DNA from: Verpa conica
Taxonomy: Eukaryota; Ascomycota; Pezizomycetes; Pezizales; Morchellaceae
DNA length: 64,000 bases
NCBI GenBank assembly: GCA_033030425.1
Contig: JAUFSD010000017.1
Coordinates: 186,001-250,000 of the forward strand
Direction: 5' to 3'
Shown here: one piece after another, positions 1 through 10,263 of the stretch
How the letters are laid out: each line of letters begins with the position of its first letter
How positions within the stretch are numbered: position 1 is the first letter of the stretch
The notes under the pieces: generated by a model
What the model saw: the letters and a program-made list of their open reading frames with translations, nothing else
Databases searched by the model: none
What the model was told of the DNA's origin: nothing
Position numbers and translations under genes: made by a program

Positions 1-2921
1 ATACATTGCTACATTTACCCCCTATACAGAGCCACTTGGAGACTGTAACCACAGTAGAGGAACATAAAGGTACAAGTCACAAAGAGTCACATAAGGATAT
101 CCGCATAACCTCTACAGAGCATGGCGCCAACAAAATAACTCCAATTACCCCTTCCTCTTCTCACGGAAAAGTCCCAGATGACCCCTGGCTTCTCGATAAA
201 TTCCACGAAATATGGAGTACACTCACACCTAGAGCATTATCCGGGCCTATAAGCAGTATGCCGGGACAGCACAGCACTATAGGATGGATAACTAAGACCC
301 CAAGCCCTGGAGACGTTAAAGCCCAGCTCTCAACTCCACTACAGTCAAATACCCAATCAAAAAGCAAATTTATATCTGAAAGCGAGCGTATCTTACTATC
401 GTTTGACCCAAGGGAGGATGTTATCGGAATCTTGCGGCAAAAAGCTAAAGGCGAGAAGAATATTCTTGATGGAAGTGTTAGTAAGGTGGTACCAGATGTC
501 CCGGAGAAACTCGAAGCTATCAAGCAGCTGAATAAGGCTGAGGATCCTATCCGACAAGTAGGAGAAATTGAGAAGAAATTCAAGGTCTTGAAAGAGAAAC
601 GGTTAGAACAGAGCGTCGTGCAGAGAAAAGTGGGTGAAATCATACCGGTATCGCCGGATATTAGCTCCGGAAGCGGCCCACAGGAGACTCTGCTCAAGAA
701 TACGCAAAATTCTAGTACGAATAGACTAATTTTGGACATTGACCCTACTGATCACTCTTCGGTAGTGACAAAGCAGCTAAAGACCCCGAGCACACCCACT
801 ATGACACCAAAGGCCAGCCACAAAGTCAGATCACCTTCCAGCTCACGAAAAAACAGAAATCCAACAATTAACTTATCACCTCTATTCAAACAAACACCAA
901 GTCGTGAAGCCCTACGCGATGAAGAGCCTGAACTCAATCACCGAAAATCACTTCGCTTCAACGACAAGCCTACTCCAAACATGGCAAAAGCTAACCCTCA
1001 AACAGTCAAACCTATTGTTAATACAGGACCTCCAGTTGTCAATTACGGCCAACCGAAGGCTCTAGTTTCCATCTTAAAGCCACTGGTGCCCGTTCAGGCA
1101 ACGAAAATGCTTCCGAGTAACCGCACATATAATTACGAATATATCAGGGAAGTCTTTATCCGTAACCTCCCAACAGATATCACGTACTCTAGAATTCTCG
1201 ACCAAGTCAGTGGTGGGGTCATCGATAAAATTATCATCTACTGGAGTAGCTTAGAAGCTCGAGTCGTTTTTGTTGAGCCGGAGGCTGCTCGGAAGTTCTT
1301 TCAGCAAGTTGAACGGACCGGATTTTGGGTCCATACTGAAATTCCTCAGATGGGACTTGCGGGGAACGACAGCCTGGTCCAATGTACTCTTCGTGGATTT
1401 CAATGGACCGAGCATTCATCGGAGATGGCTCCTACAATGATTCAGAGCATCTGGCGTCATCGGGCCAGTCGTTGCCTGTTGCTCAATAACTTCCCAAAAA
1501 GCATTACAGTTACGAAACTCACAGAGGATATTCTAAATATCCTAGCTGATGTGTCCTATGGACGAAAAGGAATTATTGAAACAGCAGTAATTAACCATAA
1601 CCTTAAGGTATCGAGTACTGGTTTATTAGCACGCGTTAGGTTTTGTGCGATCACCCTTGCTCTAAAAGCTGCAAAGGAACTACGTACTTCTTCACCAGAC
1701 TATGCCGATGTTGGCATGATGTATGATGCGGATCCATGTGGAGGTTTAATAGGCGACAAGCCGCCGAGCTGTTGGATACGTAGCAAGGAAATGATGAAGG
1801 ATAAGCCAGAAGGCCAAAAACAAGGAGCAACGTTGCCAGAGTCACAAAAAAAACTAGCACTACCTACGCAGGATACACCCCTAGTGATCAAAAGGGCCCA
1901 AAATCGGCAAACGCCCCATCACAAGGAGACTGCCAAGCCACCTACTCGAGGCCAACCGACTAGACTCCACCCAACTACTAGGGGCCCTCCAGTCCTATTA
2001 CAAACCAAACAGAGGAGACCCATTGAAGCCGCCGCTAGAATCCTCCCTCCTACTAAAGTTGTCGAGCCACTAGCGACACAGAGCTCCGTACCACCACCAA
2101 GAATCTTTGGACGTAGCTACGACAATTGGGGTACTGATACAGGGATAGTTGAAGCAAGGCCAGAGGGTGCCCACTGGAATCACAATGGTCAGGATCTTGT
2201 ACGCGAATATAACGACACTATATTCAACACAATCAATAAAAGAGTTCGAAGAAACTCTGATGCCTCCGTCGCGGAAAAACTAAAAGCCGAAAAGGAAAAG
2301 GCTGATGGTTGCTTTATTGATCGTCTTGTATATCTAACGAACCTCCCCCGAGATTTCCATGCAGCCCGTCTCTTTCGCTTCATTCGTGGAGGAATGGTAG
2401 AACATGTCGAGCTCAGGGCACCGACAAGCCAGTACAACACCTCGAGTGCAATAATCGTCTTTGCCCATCGTAGTTCAGTCAAAACCTACAAAAATTACTT
2501 GGACTCGCCCGGCCTTACCGTTGAACACAATCACCGTGTGGTTTATGCAGAAAATGTTGCGCTTGAGTTAGTTAAAAATATCCGCCTCCTAAACTCCAAC
2601 AGCATCCACAACGACGGCCTTACCCGATGTCTACGTGTCGACCTACTACCAAAGGACACCATTATCGGAGAATTTATTGGCATTATTGAAGAGAGCATGA
2701 ATCACAGTAAGCTTGTCTACGAAGATGCCGGTATCGAAGTCTCGAAGGAGGACAAGGATACTGCAGTGGCTGTTCTTAAGCTCATGACAATTGGGACGGC
2801 GATCTTTGTCATTAATGTCTTACAGAAAAACTATGACGACATAAATATCACCTTTGATAGCGATCCATGTCAAGGGCCAGTTGAAGAACTAGACGAGGTG
2901 AACCATGAGATGAGAGCATGA
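1..2921 (+). CDS. multi-RRM fungal protein, 5' partial
   Basis: The reading frame is open from the left edge to a TGA at 2919-2921 (at least 971 residues). The first in-frame candidate is a TTG at 6, so the true ATG lies outside the window. The N-terminal ~370 residues are Ser/Thr/Pro/Lys-rich and look disordered. Four RRM-like modules follow, recognisable by RNP2-like strands: VFIRNLPTDI (~residue 380), CLLLNNFPKS (~490), LVYLTNLPRD (~775) and LRVDLLPKD (~875). RNP1 motifs are degenerate, so binding may be to RNA or protein. A Pro/Arg-rich linker (~600-740) separates the two pairs. This resembles large uncharacterised fungal RRM proteins of the nucleus, but I cannot name the family. No intron is needed in the visible part. 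Being RNA-related is likely; the specific role is unknown. Confidence 0.8.
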   Translation, partial: TLLHLPPIQSHLETVTTVEEHKGTSHKESHKDIRITSTEHGANKITPITPSSSHGKVPDDPWLLDKFHEIWSTLTPRALSGPISSMPGQHSTIGWITKTPSPGDVKAQLSTPLQSNTQSKSKFISESERILLSFDPREDVIGILRQKAKGEKNILDGSVSKVVPDVPEKLEAIKQLNKAEDPIRQVGEIEKKFKVLKEKRLEQSVVQRKVGEIIPVSPDISSGSGPQETLLKNTQNSSTNRLILDIDPTDHSSVVTKQLKTPSTPTMTPKASHKVRSPSSSRKNRNPTINLSPLFKQTPSREALRDEEPELNHRKSLRFNDKPTPNMAKANPQTVKPIVNTGPPVVNYGQPKALVSILKPLVPVQATKMLPSNRTYNYEYIREVFIRNLPTDITYSRILDQVSGGVIDKIIIYWSSLEARVVFVEPEAARKFFQQVERTGFWVHTEIPQMGLAGNDSLVQCTLRGFQWTEHSSEMAPTMIQSIWRHRASRCLLLNNFPKSITVTKLTEDILNILADVSYGRKGIIETAVINHNLKVSSTGLLARVRFCAITLALKAAKELRTSSPDYADVGMMYDADPCGGLIGDKPPSCWIRSKEMMKDKPEGQKQGATLPESQKKLALPTQDTPLVIKRAQNRQTPHHKETAKPPTRGQPTRLHPTTRGPPVLLQTKQRRPIEAAARILPPTKVVEPLATQSSVPPPRIFGRSYDNWGTDTGIVEARPEGAHWNHNGQDLVREYNDTIFNTINKRVRRNSDASVAEKLKAEKEKADGCFIDRLVYLTNLPRDFHAARLFRFIRGGMVEHVELRAPTSQYNTSSAIIVFAHRSSVKTYKNYLDSPGLTVEHNHRVVYAENVALELVKNIRLLNSNSIHNDGLTRCLRVDLLPKDTIIGEFIGIIEESMNHSKLVYEDAGIEVSKEDKDTAVAVLKLMTIGTAIFVINVLQKNYDDINITFDSDPCQGPVEELDEVNHEMRA

Positions 2922-5900
2922 GAACTGGTTATAGGAATACGGAATAATTATTAAGCCATGCTTTATTTCATTATTTCCATTCATTTAATTCATTAAAAAT
3001 AATATTTTTGACTGTTTATTACTTCATGCTTTTCTTTCATATAATTTTAAAAAATAAGAATACTTTGAATTTCGCCTTGTATAACGATGATCTATTCTAA
3101 GATGTCTATTTATTTATACCCTTCATATTAACAGATAATTACTATCCTTTAGTTCCTATTGACTATTCTTTCGACTATTCAGTCATAAATTAATAAAGTT
3201 AGTTTTATAATACCCCTACTACGGAGTAACTATATTCATCGGCCATTTAATATCCCCCCCCCCCGTGGTGCAGTTTTAAAGGTCACTTATCCAGAAAATT
3301 CCCCCACTGGCCCGATCTACTAGTGGAGTTTCCTGAGTAGACTGGATAATCTACGGATAGAACGATCTTTCAAACCCTCAAGAGGTCATCCAGTACTTAT
3401 ATATTCCGCTACTATTTATATTTTCTGATTTGACCAATATATCTGATTGGCTATAGTGTTGTTAAGTGGACAAGACCCGAGTGATATGTGGTGAATAGAA
3501 ATATTAACACCTAGGTGAAACCGGCTTTAACGGTAAAAAGCCTCAAAACCCCAGATTCTTACATGTAGATCCTTTATCTAACTTTGAGTATATTATTTTC
3601 CAGTATACTCTACGACTAGCGGTCCTGTGGGTTCCGATGAGTCTTTTAGGACTATATGATACTCCTCCTAGCTGCCAAACGAGAGTATTTTCTTCTAAAC
3701 TAAGTCTGGTTCTCTAGTTTCATTTTTACCCCCTATGCTATCATTGATTTACCCACTACTTGGTTCTATATTTCTAACTTCTTAGTAAGTTATCCTATCA
3801 TATATTATATAGCCCTCTACAGTTTTTTCTACAACTTCCTAACTAACCCCCCATCTTCCAGTTCCTAAAACTTTCCACTAAGCCTACAGAACTCTATAAT
3901 CCCCAAGATATCATTTCCAATCCCGTGAGTTTTGTCCGCTTAATCAGTCAGATACAGAGATCAGACAAAACCCCAAACACAAAAACACACGCGAGGAAAG
4001 ACCTACCAACAAAGGATACGACTCAAGTCCACGGAGAAACGTCTTCGCAGTAACTACCGAAACACCCTCCTTATCAGAGACCCTCACTAAATACTAAACC
4101 CCCTCGTCCTCCAGTAGGGTGTCTCTCTCCGGATAATTCCCCACGAAGTCCGTGTGTGAGGAGAGGGGGTCTTCTAGACCATGTGTCGATTAGGCGAGAG
4201 CCCCCAATCCAGTGAACCTTACATTATTTCCGGCCAACGCCCGTTATGGGACCCAACGTCATCGGAGCCGGGTTGTGAGCGGTGTTTCCCTGTTATCAAC
4301 CGCGGGGCTACAAGGTGCTTGGTTATCGCATTTCCGATTACCACTACAAAACTAGCTCCAGAAGGGTACCGAGGGAAGGGTGAAGAGGACCCCCTATTAT
4401 GGCTCTTGGAGAGGCTAGGCGTGCTGCGGGAAGATGCGTGATTGTTAGGGTGGGTATTGCGCCTTTGGGGACATTAAAGACGTCAAATCCCGGCCTGAAT
4501 ATGCTGGTGTCGCTCGAGGTGGGCTGTGTTCCTGATAGATGCGCAGGGCCTCTTCTGGAAATCATAATCGTAATTATGAGGTTGTTTCGAATAGGTTCCG
4601 ATACATGCAGATGCCTTATTTTAAAACCTACTACGGGTAGTTTGGGATGTCTTTAGCACCCTTGCCTTCTTGTCTATTGTCTTTGCTACATGATACTAAA
4701 GTGAGTCTTGTTTATTTTCTGCACCCGCAAGAATGCTCCCCCCATATTAGCTGTGTAACCTACTCTTACTCTATTTTTATTTTCTACCTTCTATTTCAAA
4801 ATTAAGAAACAATATGTAATCCTGACGAAGCACTTACTCCCCTCGCATACATGTTCGATCAAGTATATATACCCGATCATGACAGCCAACAGACAAGAAA
4901 TGTCTCGTTCTTGTGCCCTCCGTGGCTGTTCCCCTACCGAAGAAAGGCACCACCCTGAGTGATAATCCATGACCGGGCTGAGGCAGACAGACCCGGATCC
5001 AACATACGCGGGCCGTGTTGCTACTTACCCACAGATCCACCTACCCACCCACCCACCCACACAGACACACCAACCAGGCCTCCGGGTTACAATGTGAGAC
5101 TTTTTACACGTGCCCCATGACAGAAAAGCCCATAGCGCATTGATGATCCTCGACCTCTTTTGTGAAATGGAACCTCGCCCTCTCTCACTCTCTTTTCTCC
5201 CTCTCCTCCCCGCTGTTTTGTCCTACCGTAATCTTCCAAGTAAATTTAAGAGGTCGGATATGGTTGGTGGGGGGTGCGCTATAGTGATGTCATGAGAGGG
5301 GCTCGGCATACGTCAAGGTCCGAGCGTGAGAATACACCTCCCCCTTACAGAGGGAGTAGGACCCAGCCACGGTCTGCCCCCCCCCGCAAACATGGCGTTC
5401 GGACATCAAGCTTTTCAGAGAAACTACTCCCCGAGGTGGTGGCACTTGGTTATTCTGTGGCTTTTGCATGAGATGGTCCCAGGGAGGATAGAGTGGGAGT
5501 CTCTCAGATTTCAATCCGGTGATACATTTTTATAACTTTGGTTGTCTCGGTATATTTTTCTCTCCCTTCTAATTGTGGACGAGTGATATTCTGTGATGCG
5601 TAGGAATGCAAGATCATCGACTCATCGACCGATGTTATTACTGACAAGTGGTCGGTTCCATGGCATTTCCGGCAACCTACATCAAAAAAAAGAAAAGAAA
5701 AGACAGAAAAAAACAATCACCACCGCCTAGAAGTCTCAAGTATAAAAAAGTGTTGGAATAATATATACCTTATTCTAAAATAAAAGCTAGTAGAAATATT
5801 AAATAGCTACTATAAAAAAATAAAAATAAAAGAAATAATATGTAATAATATACGTACCACCCCCCCTCCCTTCATTTCTCCTTCCAGTTATATTTTATTT

Positions 5901-5939
5901 ACTTTTTTTTTTTTTTATTTACTTTTTTAACTTTCAAGT
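2922..5939. other. intergenic, no supported gene
   Basis: About 3 kb of AT-rich sequence without a convincing ORF; the few 60-86-codon ORFs near 4.2-5.5 kb resemble nothing and have no consistent coding character. It holds a C-run near 3256-3266, a CCCA/CACC microsatellite at about 5043-5061, another C-run near 5383 and a long T-run near 5904-5917. Confidence 0.6.
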
Positions 5940-6599
5940 TCAGTCACAATCCGACTTTTTCCGTTTCATGCTCCTGACCTGCACCAGATGTTGCGGCGGC
6001 ATCACCGGCACCCCATTCCCCAAGCGTCCCAATACATCGCGCATAAATACCGGAAACTCCTCCAATAACATACCCAACTCACTGTCAACATCTAAATCCC
6101 TCCTATAGTCGTCCCACCTAGCGGCCACGGTGGCCGCCAGCATCCTCCTCAGCTCGTCCTCCGGCGCCGTAGTATTCATGTAGACCTCGCGCACCAGCTC
6201 CAGGCGCCTGTCATCGCAGTGCTGCTCGTCTTTAACAATCAAGTATATCTTCAGCAGAGCCTCTTCCTGCAGCCGCGGGATCCTGAAGCGCAGGCCGAGG
6301 GTGTACAGTCGCGCGTGGGTAAAGAGCTGCTCTGCCCGCTCTTGGCAGGACCGCGGAAGCGTGTAGTGTTGCCAGTATAGGAAATTGACGAATAGCGCTA
6401 TGGTCGAGGGGTCGGCGTCGAGAGTGAGCGCGGATGGGTTTTGAGCGAGCAGTAGCCGTGAGAAGTATGGGGATTTGGCGCATAGGATGTCTCGGTGTAC
6501 TTTGAAGGGTTTGCGGTCGCGCCCGGCAAGTAGCGTTACGATGGGTCCTTGAATTGCACTGAAAATGGTGGGGAAAAGGTTTGTTAGTTCAATACTCAT
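5940..6599 (-). CDS. BTB/POZ domain protein
   Basis: Single-exon ORF of 219 residues from an ATG at 6597-6599. Residues ~17-85 read as a BTB/POZ fold: GPIVTLLAG, then FKVHRDILCAKSPYFSRLL, which is the classic VHK/R-x-IL-x-x-x-S-x-x-F core, then a strand and the FLYW segment. Helical sequence follows (ARLYTLGLRFRIPRLQEEAL), the usual continuation in fungal BTB proteins. The C-terminus is basic (MKRKKSDCD). Short fungal BTB-only proteins are numerous and fast-evolving; some act as adaptors for cullin-3 ubiquitin ligases, but that role is inference here. Coding sequence is visibly GC-richer than the flanks. Start and end look complete. Confidence 0.85.
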   Translation of the reverse strand: MSIELTNLFPTIFSAIQGPIVTLLAGRDRKPFKVHRDILCAKSPYFSRLLLAQNPSALTLDADPSTIALFVNFLYWQHYTLPRSCQERAEQLFTHARLYTLGLRFRIPRLQEEALLKIYLIVKDEQHCDDRRLELVREVYMNTTAPEDELRRMLAATVAARWDDYRRDLDVDSELGMLLEEFPVFMRDVLGRLGNGVPVMPPQHLVQVRSMKRKKSDCD

Positions 6600-8441
6600 G
6601 CTGTAAGAATATCATGATAATTATCATACCTCATTCTTTAGGTTTTGTACTTTGGGTTGTTTATTTCAAAGATCAAAGTATAGTTCGACCCAACATAAGC
6701 GAATTAAGAGGACCAGGAGTGGTGAGAGGAAGAAGGGATAAAGGAAGAGGGTATAGAGTGAGTAGAGAGTAAAAAAAAATAATAGGGATTACTTTTCGAA
6801 TACGCATAAAAGAGAGACCCCAACGATGTTATATGTTATTCCCAATAGACCATTTTCAGCCCATACATCTCGCCAACACTTTGCACAGACAGCAGACCTA
6901 ATTGATACGGGGGGGAGAGAGAGAGGGGGGGGGAGGGACCATTTCCCAAGAGATACGCGTTATCCCCCGGTTGTGGCGCTGAGACAACGTGACAAATCCT
7001 GTGCAACTTCCGCGGAAGGTTCGTTGCACTTTTTTTTCCCTGTTGTGGCGATGTTGCACGGATACCTACATTTTTTTCCCCCTTCTCTTCCATCCCCCCC
7101 AATTCCCTGGTTATCTGCCTCGGGTGTTTTAGATTTCGAATCGTCCCGGTGTAGAGCTCGGGTAGGTAAAACTTCGCGGGGGAGGTGGGGAGGGGGGCGA
7201 GGGGAGGGATTACGGGAGTGGAGCAAATACGGGGGCGGGAACGGGGGGGGGGGTATTGAAGCAGGGGGGGCTGTGCATTGTGGCTTACTGGGGCTGGTCG
7301 GCTGGCTCATAATTATATCACGAGTTCTCACGTCGGTCTTAAAAGTCTGATTCAAGATTCATTCTGGAACGATGTCAGGTGCACGCAATTTAATGCAGGG
7401 AAAAGGAGGGGGGAGAGAGAGAGAGAAAATGGGGTGGGAGGGGATTATTGTTTTTTTCTCTATTTTATTTATTTATCTATATATATATACTATCTTATAA
7501 GCTATATCAGGTTATTCTAAATAAGACTGAATCAACAAGGGGGGGTAAAAAAGCAAAAAAAAAAGTTTTTTGGAACACCTTTTTTTTTATTATTATTATT
7601 ATTTTCTTGCCAATATCTTTACCCCGAATTGCTTGTGATACTCTAGGGTCAGGGTTGTAAGACTCATCGTAGGTCTGGGCTTTGTGTTGAGAGCAGGGGC
7701 GGGGTGTTATCTCCGGGGAATTTTTTTGTCAATGCTTCAGGCAGGGAAACTTTAGTGTGACCTCGCCGTATGGGGGGGGGGTTCACAGGCAAAAGGGAAA
7801 GTATACGTGGGTAAAACAGTGAGTAATCTGAACTTAAGAGTGTAAAAATAAAAAAAAATCTATACCCATACAGCCCGCTCGTCCTAGATCTATTGTGACC
7901 CCCCCCCGGAGCTTGAGCCTAGATGTATGTTTTGAAACAGCTTGTACGAGGCTGTTATCTTCAGGACTGTTTCTTGTGTTTTTTTTGTCATTGAACTGCT
8001 ATTATTTCCTTTCGAGTTTGGTATAGGCTGTTACTTGTATTACTCTGTACTTAGTATAGGACAGAGTAATCTTTTTTCCGGCACGAGTGGAATGACAGAT
8101 GGCTCTATTCAGGGCTGCCAAGACTCGAGTGATAGTGGGTGATTATTATATTAGGCTGGATTTCTAGGCTGGTTGGGAGTAGGTTCTAGTTGGTAAGGGA
8201 CCTTAGGTTCCTATAGTCTCCACCCTAAAATTACCTTTATACCATGGTAATGGTAATACAGCTCCCTTTCTACGGCACTTGGGGTATTGTCACTACTCAT
8301 AGCCATTCTCTAAAAGAAACCAAGGACTTCTAATAGTATATTGAATAACTCAAGTAATATTTAAACAGAATGAATAAATAGAAGCTTCCAACTATTATCG
8401 TAACAACGCCATCGTAAAACATTATATCCCCTCTACTTAAT
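6600..8441. other. intergenic, low-complexity rich
   Basis: No supported gene. The stretch has purine tracts (GGGAGAGAGAGAGG-type near 6910-6940), many G-runs around 7180-7270, a TTA/ATT microsatellite near 7589-7602, and C- and G-runs near 7770 and 7901. ORFs here are built from low-complexity sequence. Confidence 0.6.
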
Positions 8442-10263
8442 CTACAACTTACTATCCTTCTTACCCAACCAGTTAAACTCCAACTTAGTCTCGCTGCCAC
8501 TCTCAATAATCAAATTAATGACACTTGGACCCGAAGTATACGCCCAGGCCTCCTCGACGGCCTTCTGCAACTGGGTCTCATCCTTCACTCTCCACCCACG
8601 CCCACCCAGTCCCTCCGCAACGGTATGATACGCCGTCTCAAAACCTAACGCCGTCGACGGTAACAACGCGCCCTTCCTCCTTCCCTCCGGATCAGCATCC
8701 CACACATCCACTCCCCAACTCGGCGAGTTATCGCTAGTCCCACGGTACACGCCGCCGTTGTTCACCACGACTACAATGATCGGTAGTCGGTATCTGCTCA
8801 TGGTTTCAATCTCCGGTAACGAGAACCCAAACGCGCTGTCTCCCTCGATGGCAACGATCCTCTTGCGTGAAGTGGTGCCGGTCTCGTGGGTGTGGTTATA
8901 CGCTATCTCTGCGGCGATAGCGTATCCGAGACCCACTCCCATAGTCGCATAGGTACCCGCATCGAGCCGTTGTCTTGGTTTCGAGACGCTGAAGATGGAG
9001 CGAGAGATATCCATTGTGTTTGCGCCCTCAGACACATATACCAGGTCGTCTGGTGTTCCGCCAGATAGGCGCTCCAGATGGTCTTTGATCAGTGTGAAGG
9101 AGCGGTGATACCCGAGTGGGTCCTTTTTAATCGAAGCCTTCTTCTCCGCCGCTGCAAGGTTCTTTTTCGTCGATGCGGCGAGTTGTTGGTGCCAGGTAGA
9201 GTCGTTGTATCGCCATCCGTGGAGGATTGTTAGGAGCTGTGTGACGACCTCTGTGATGTCGCCGTTTACAGATAGTGTTGGGTCTGCGCTGCCGCGGCCG
9301 AGTTCCTCGGCTGATATGTCGACCTGTGCAATCCTTACCGATGACGACCATTTCGGCGCCTCCCCGAAATGTAGAATCCAATTGAGGCGGGCGCCAAGAA
9401 GGAGGACGACATCTGTCCCCTTGAGCGCGGCAGATCTGGCAGTAGCGATATTGAGAGGGTGCGAGTCTGAGAGAACACCCTTGCCCTGTGGGGTCGGTAG
9501 GAACGGGATATTTGTAGACTCGATAAACCTATGCAGGACATCCTCGGAGCGTGCGTAAGCTGCTCCTTTACCAACAACGATCAACGGCTTCTTTGCGCCT
9601 CTGAGCGCATCCGCGAGCGCCCGGATCCTGGTGATTGACCCGGTGACTTTAGGCTGCTCGTGCACGGGGGTGATGGCGACATGTTCCTTGGGTGTACCCT
9701 GGATGAAGTCTGCGGGAAGGTCCACAAAGCCAACACCTGGTCGGCCCCAGAATGACGTGCGGTAGGCTTCGCGAATGCTCTCCGGCAGTTGCTCTAAGCT
9801 CGGGGGTCTCACTGCGAGCTTCGTGTGGGGTGCTAGTAGTGATACTGCATCAAGTTGTTGGAATGCTCCCTTTGTTGGGCCGGCTGTAGTCTCTGAGCTC
9901 CCCGCGAGAAGTAGAAGTGGGAATGTCGCGTTTACAGTCGAATTCCCGACCTATTTCTCACATGTTAGATAGTTGATTCATAAACCCTAACCCTGAGGGA
10001 GTTCATACTCCGGCCATGGCATGCAGGACTCCAGGTCCACCAACAACAAGGCATACTCCAGGTCGGCCGGTGAGAAACCCATATGCGCTTGCAGCGTAGG
10101 AAGCTGCTTGTTCGTTTCTGAAGGAAACGAACTTGATACCGAGGGCGATACAGGCTTCGGCGACCTCGATTACGGGGATGCCGACGATGCCGAAGATGAC
10201 CTGGACACCGAGGGACTTGAGGGATTGAGCAATCAGCTGGGATCCTGTGTTTGGGGAAGCCAT
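8442..10263 (-). CDS. 2-hydroxyacyl-CoA lyase / oxalyl-CoA decarboxylase-like, peroxisomal
   Basis: Two exons, 10263-10009 and 9950-8442, join in phase 0 to give 587 residues. The 59-nt intron has a GTATGA donor and ATAG acceptor; without it the frame stops at once. This is a thiamine-diphosphate enzyme: an N-terminal Pyr domain with the catalytic Glu in [16 protein letters not shown] (E51), the [20 protein letters not shown] turn, a central domain and a C-terminal PP domain with GDSAFGFS...NNGG. The protein ends in Ser-Lys-Leu, a canonical PTS1 signal, so it should be peroxisomal. Relatives are human HACL1, which cleaves 2-hydroxyacyl-CoA in fatty-acid alpha-oxidation, and yeast Pxp1; an oxalyl-CoA decarboxylase activity is the main alternative. 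The ATG at 10263 is chosen because it starts the conserved Pyr domain. PEX6, needed for PTS1-receptor recycling, is also in the window, 30 kb away. Confidence 0.9.

Noticed and set aside
4181..4656. Overlapping 85-86-codon plus-strand ORFs
   Set aside because: Several frames are open at once in the same GC-richer patch, none resembles a protein.
6826..7355. 174- and 131-codon ORFs on both strands
   Set aside because: Built from G/C and purine homopolymer tracts; low complexity rather than coding.
9982..9996. Telomere-like CCCTAA repeats
   Set aside because: Only two partial units inside the intron of the lyase gene; too short to be a telomeric array.
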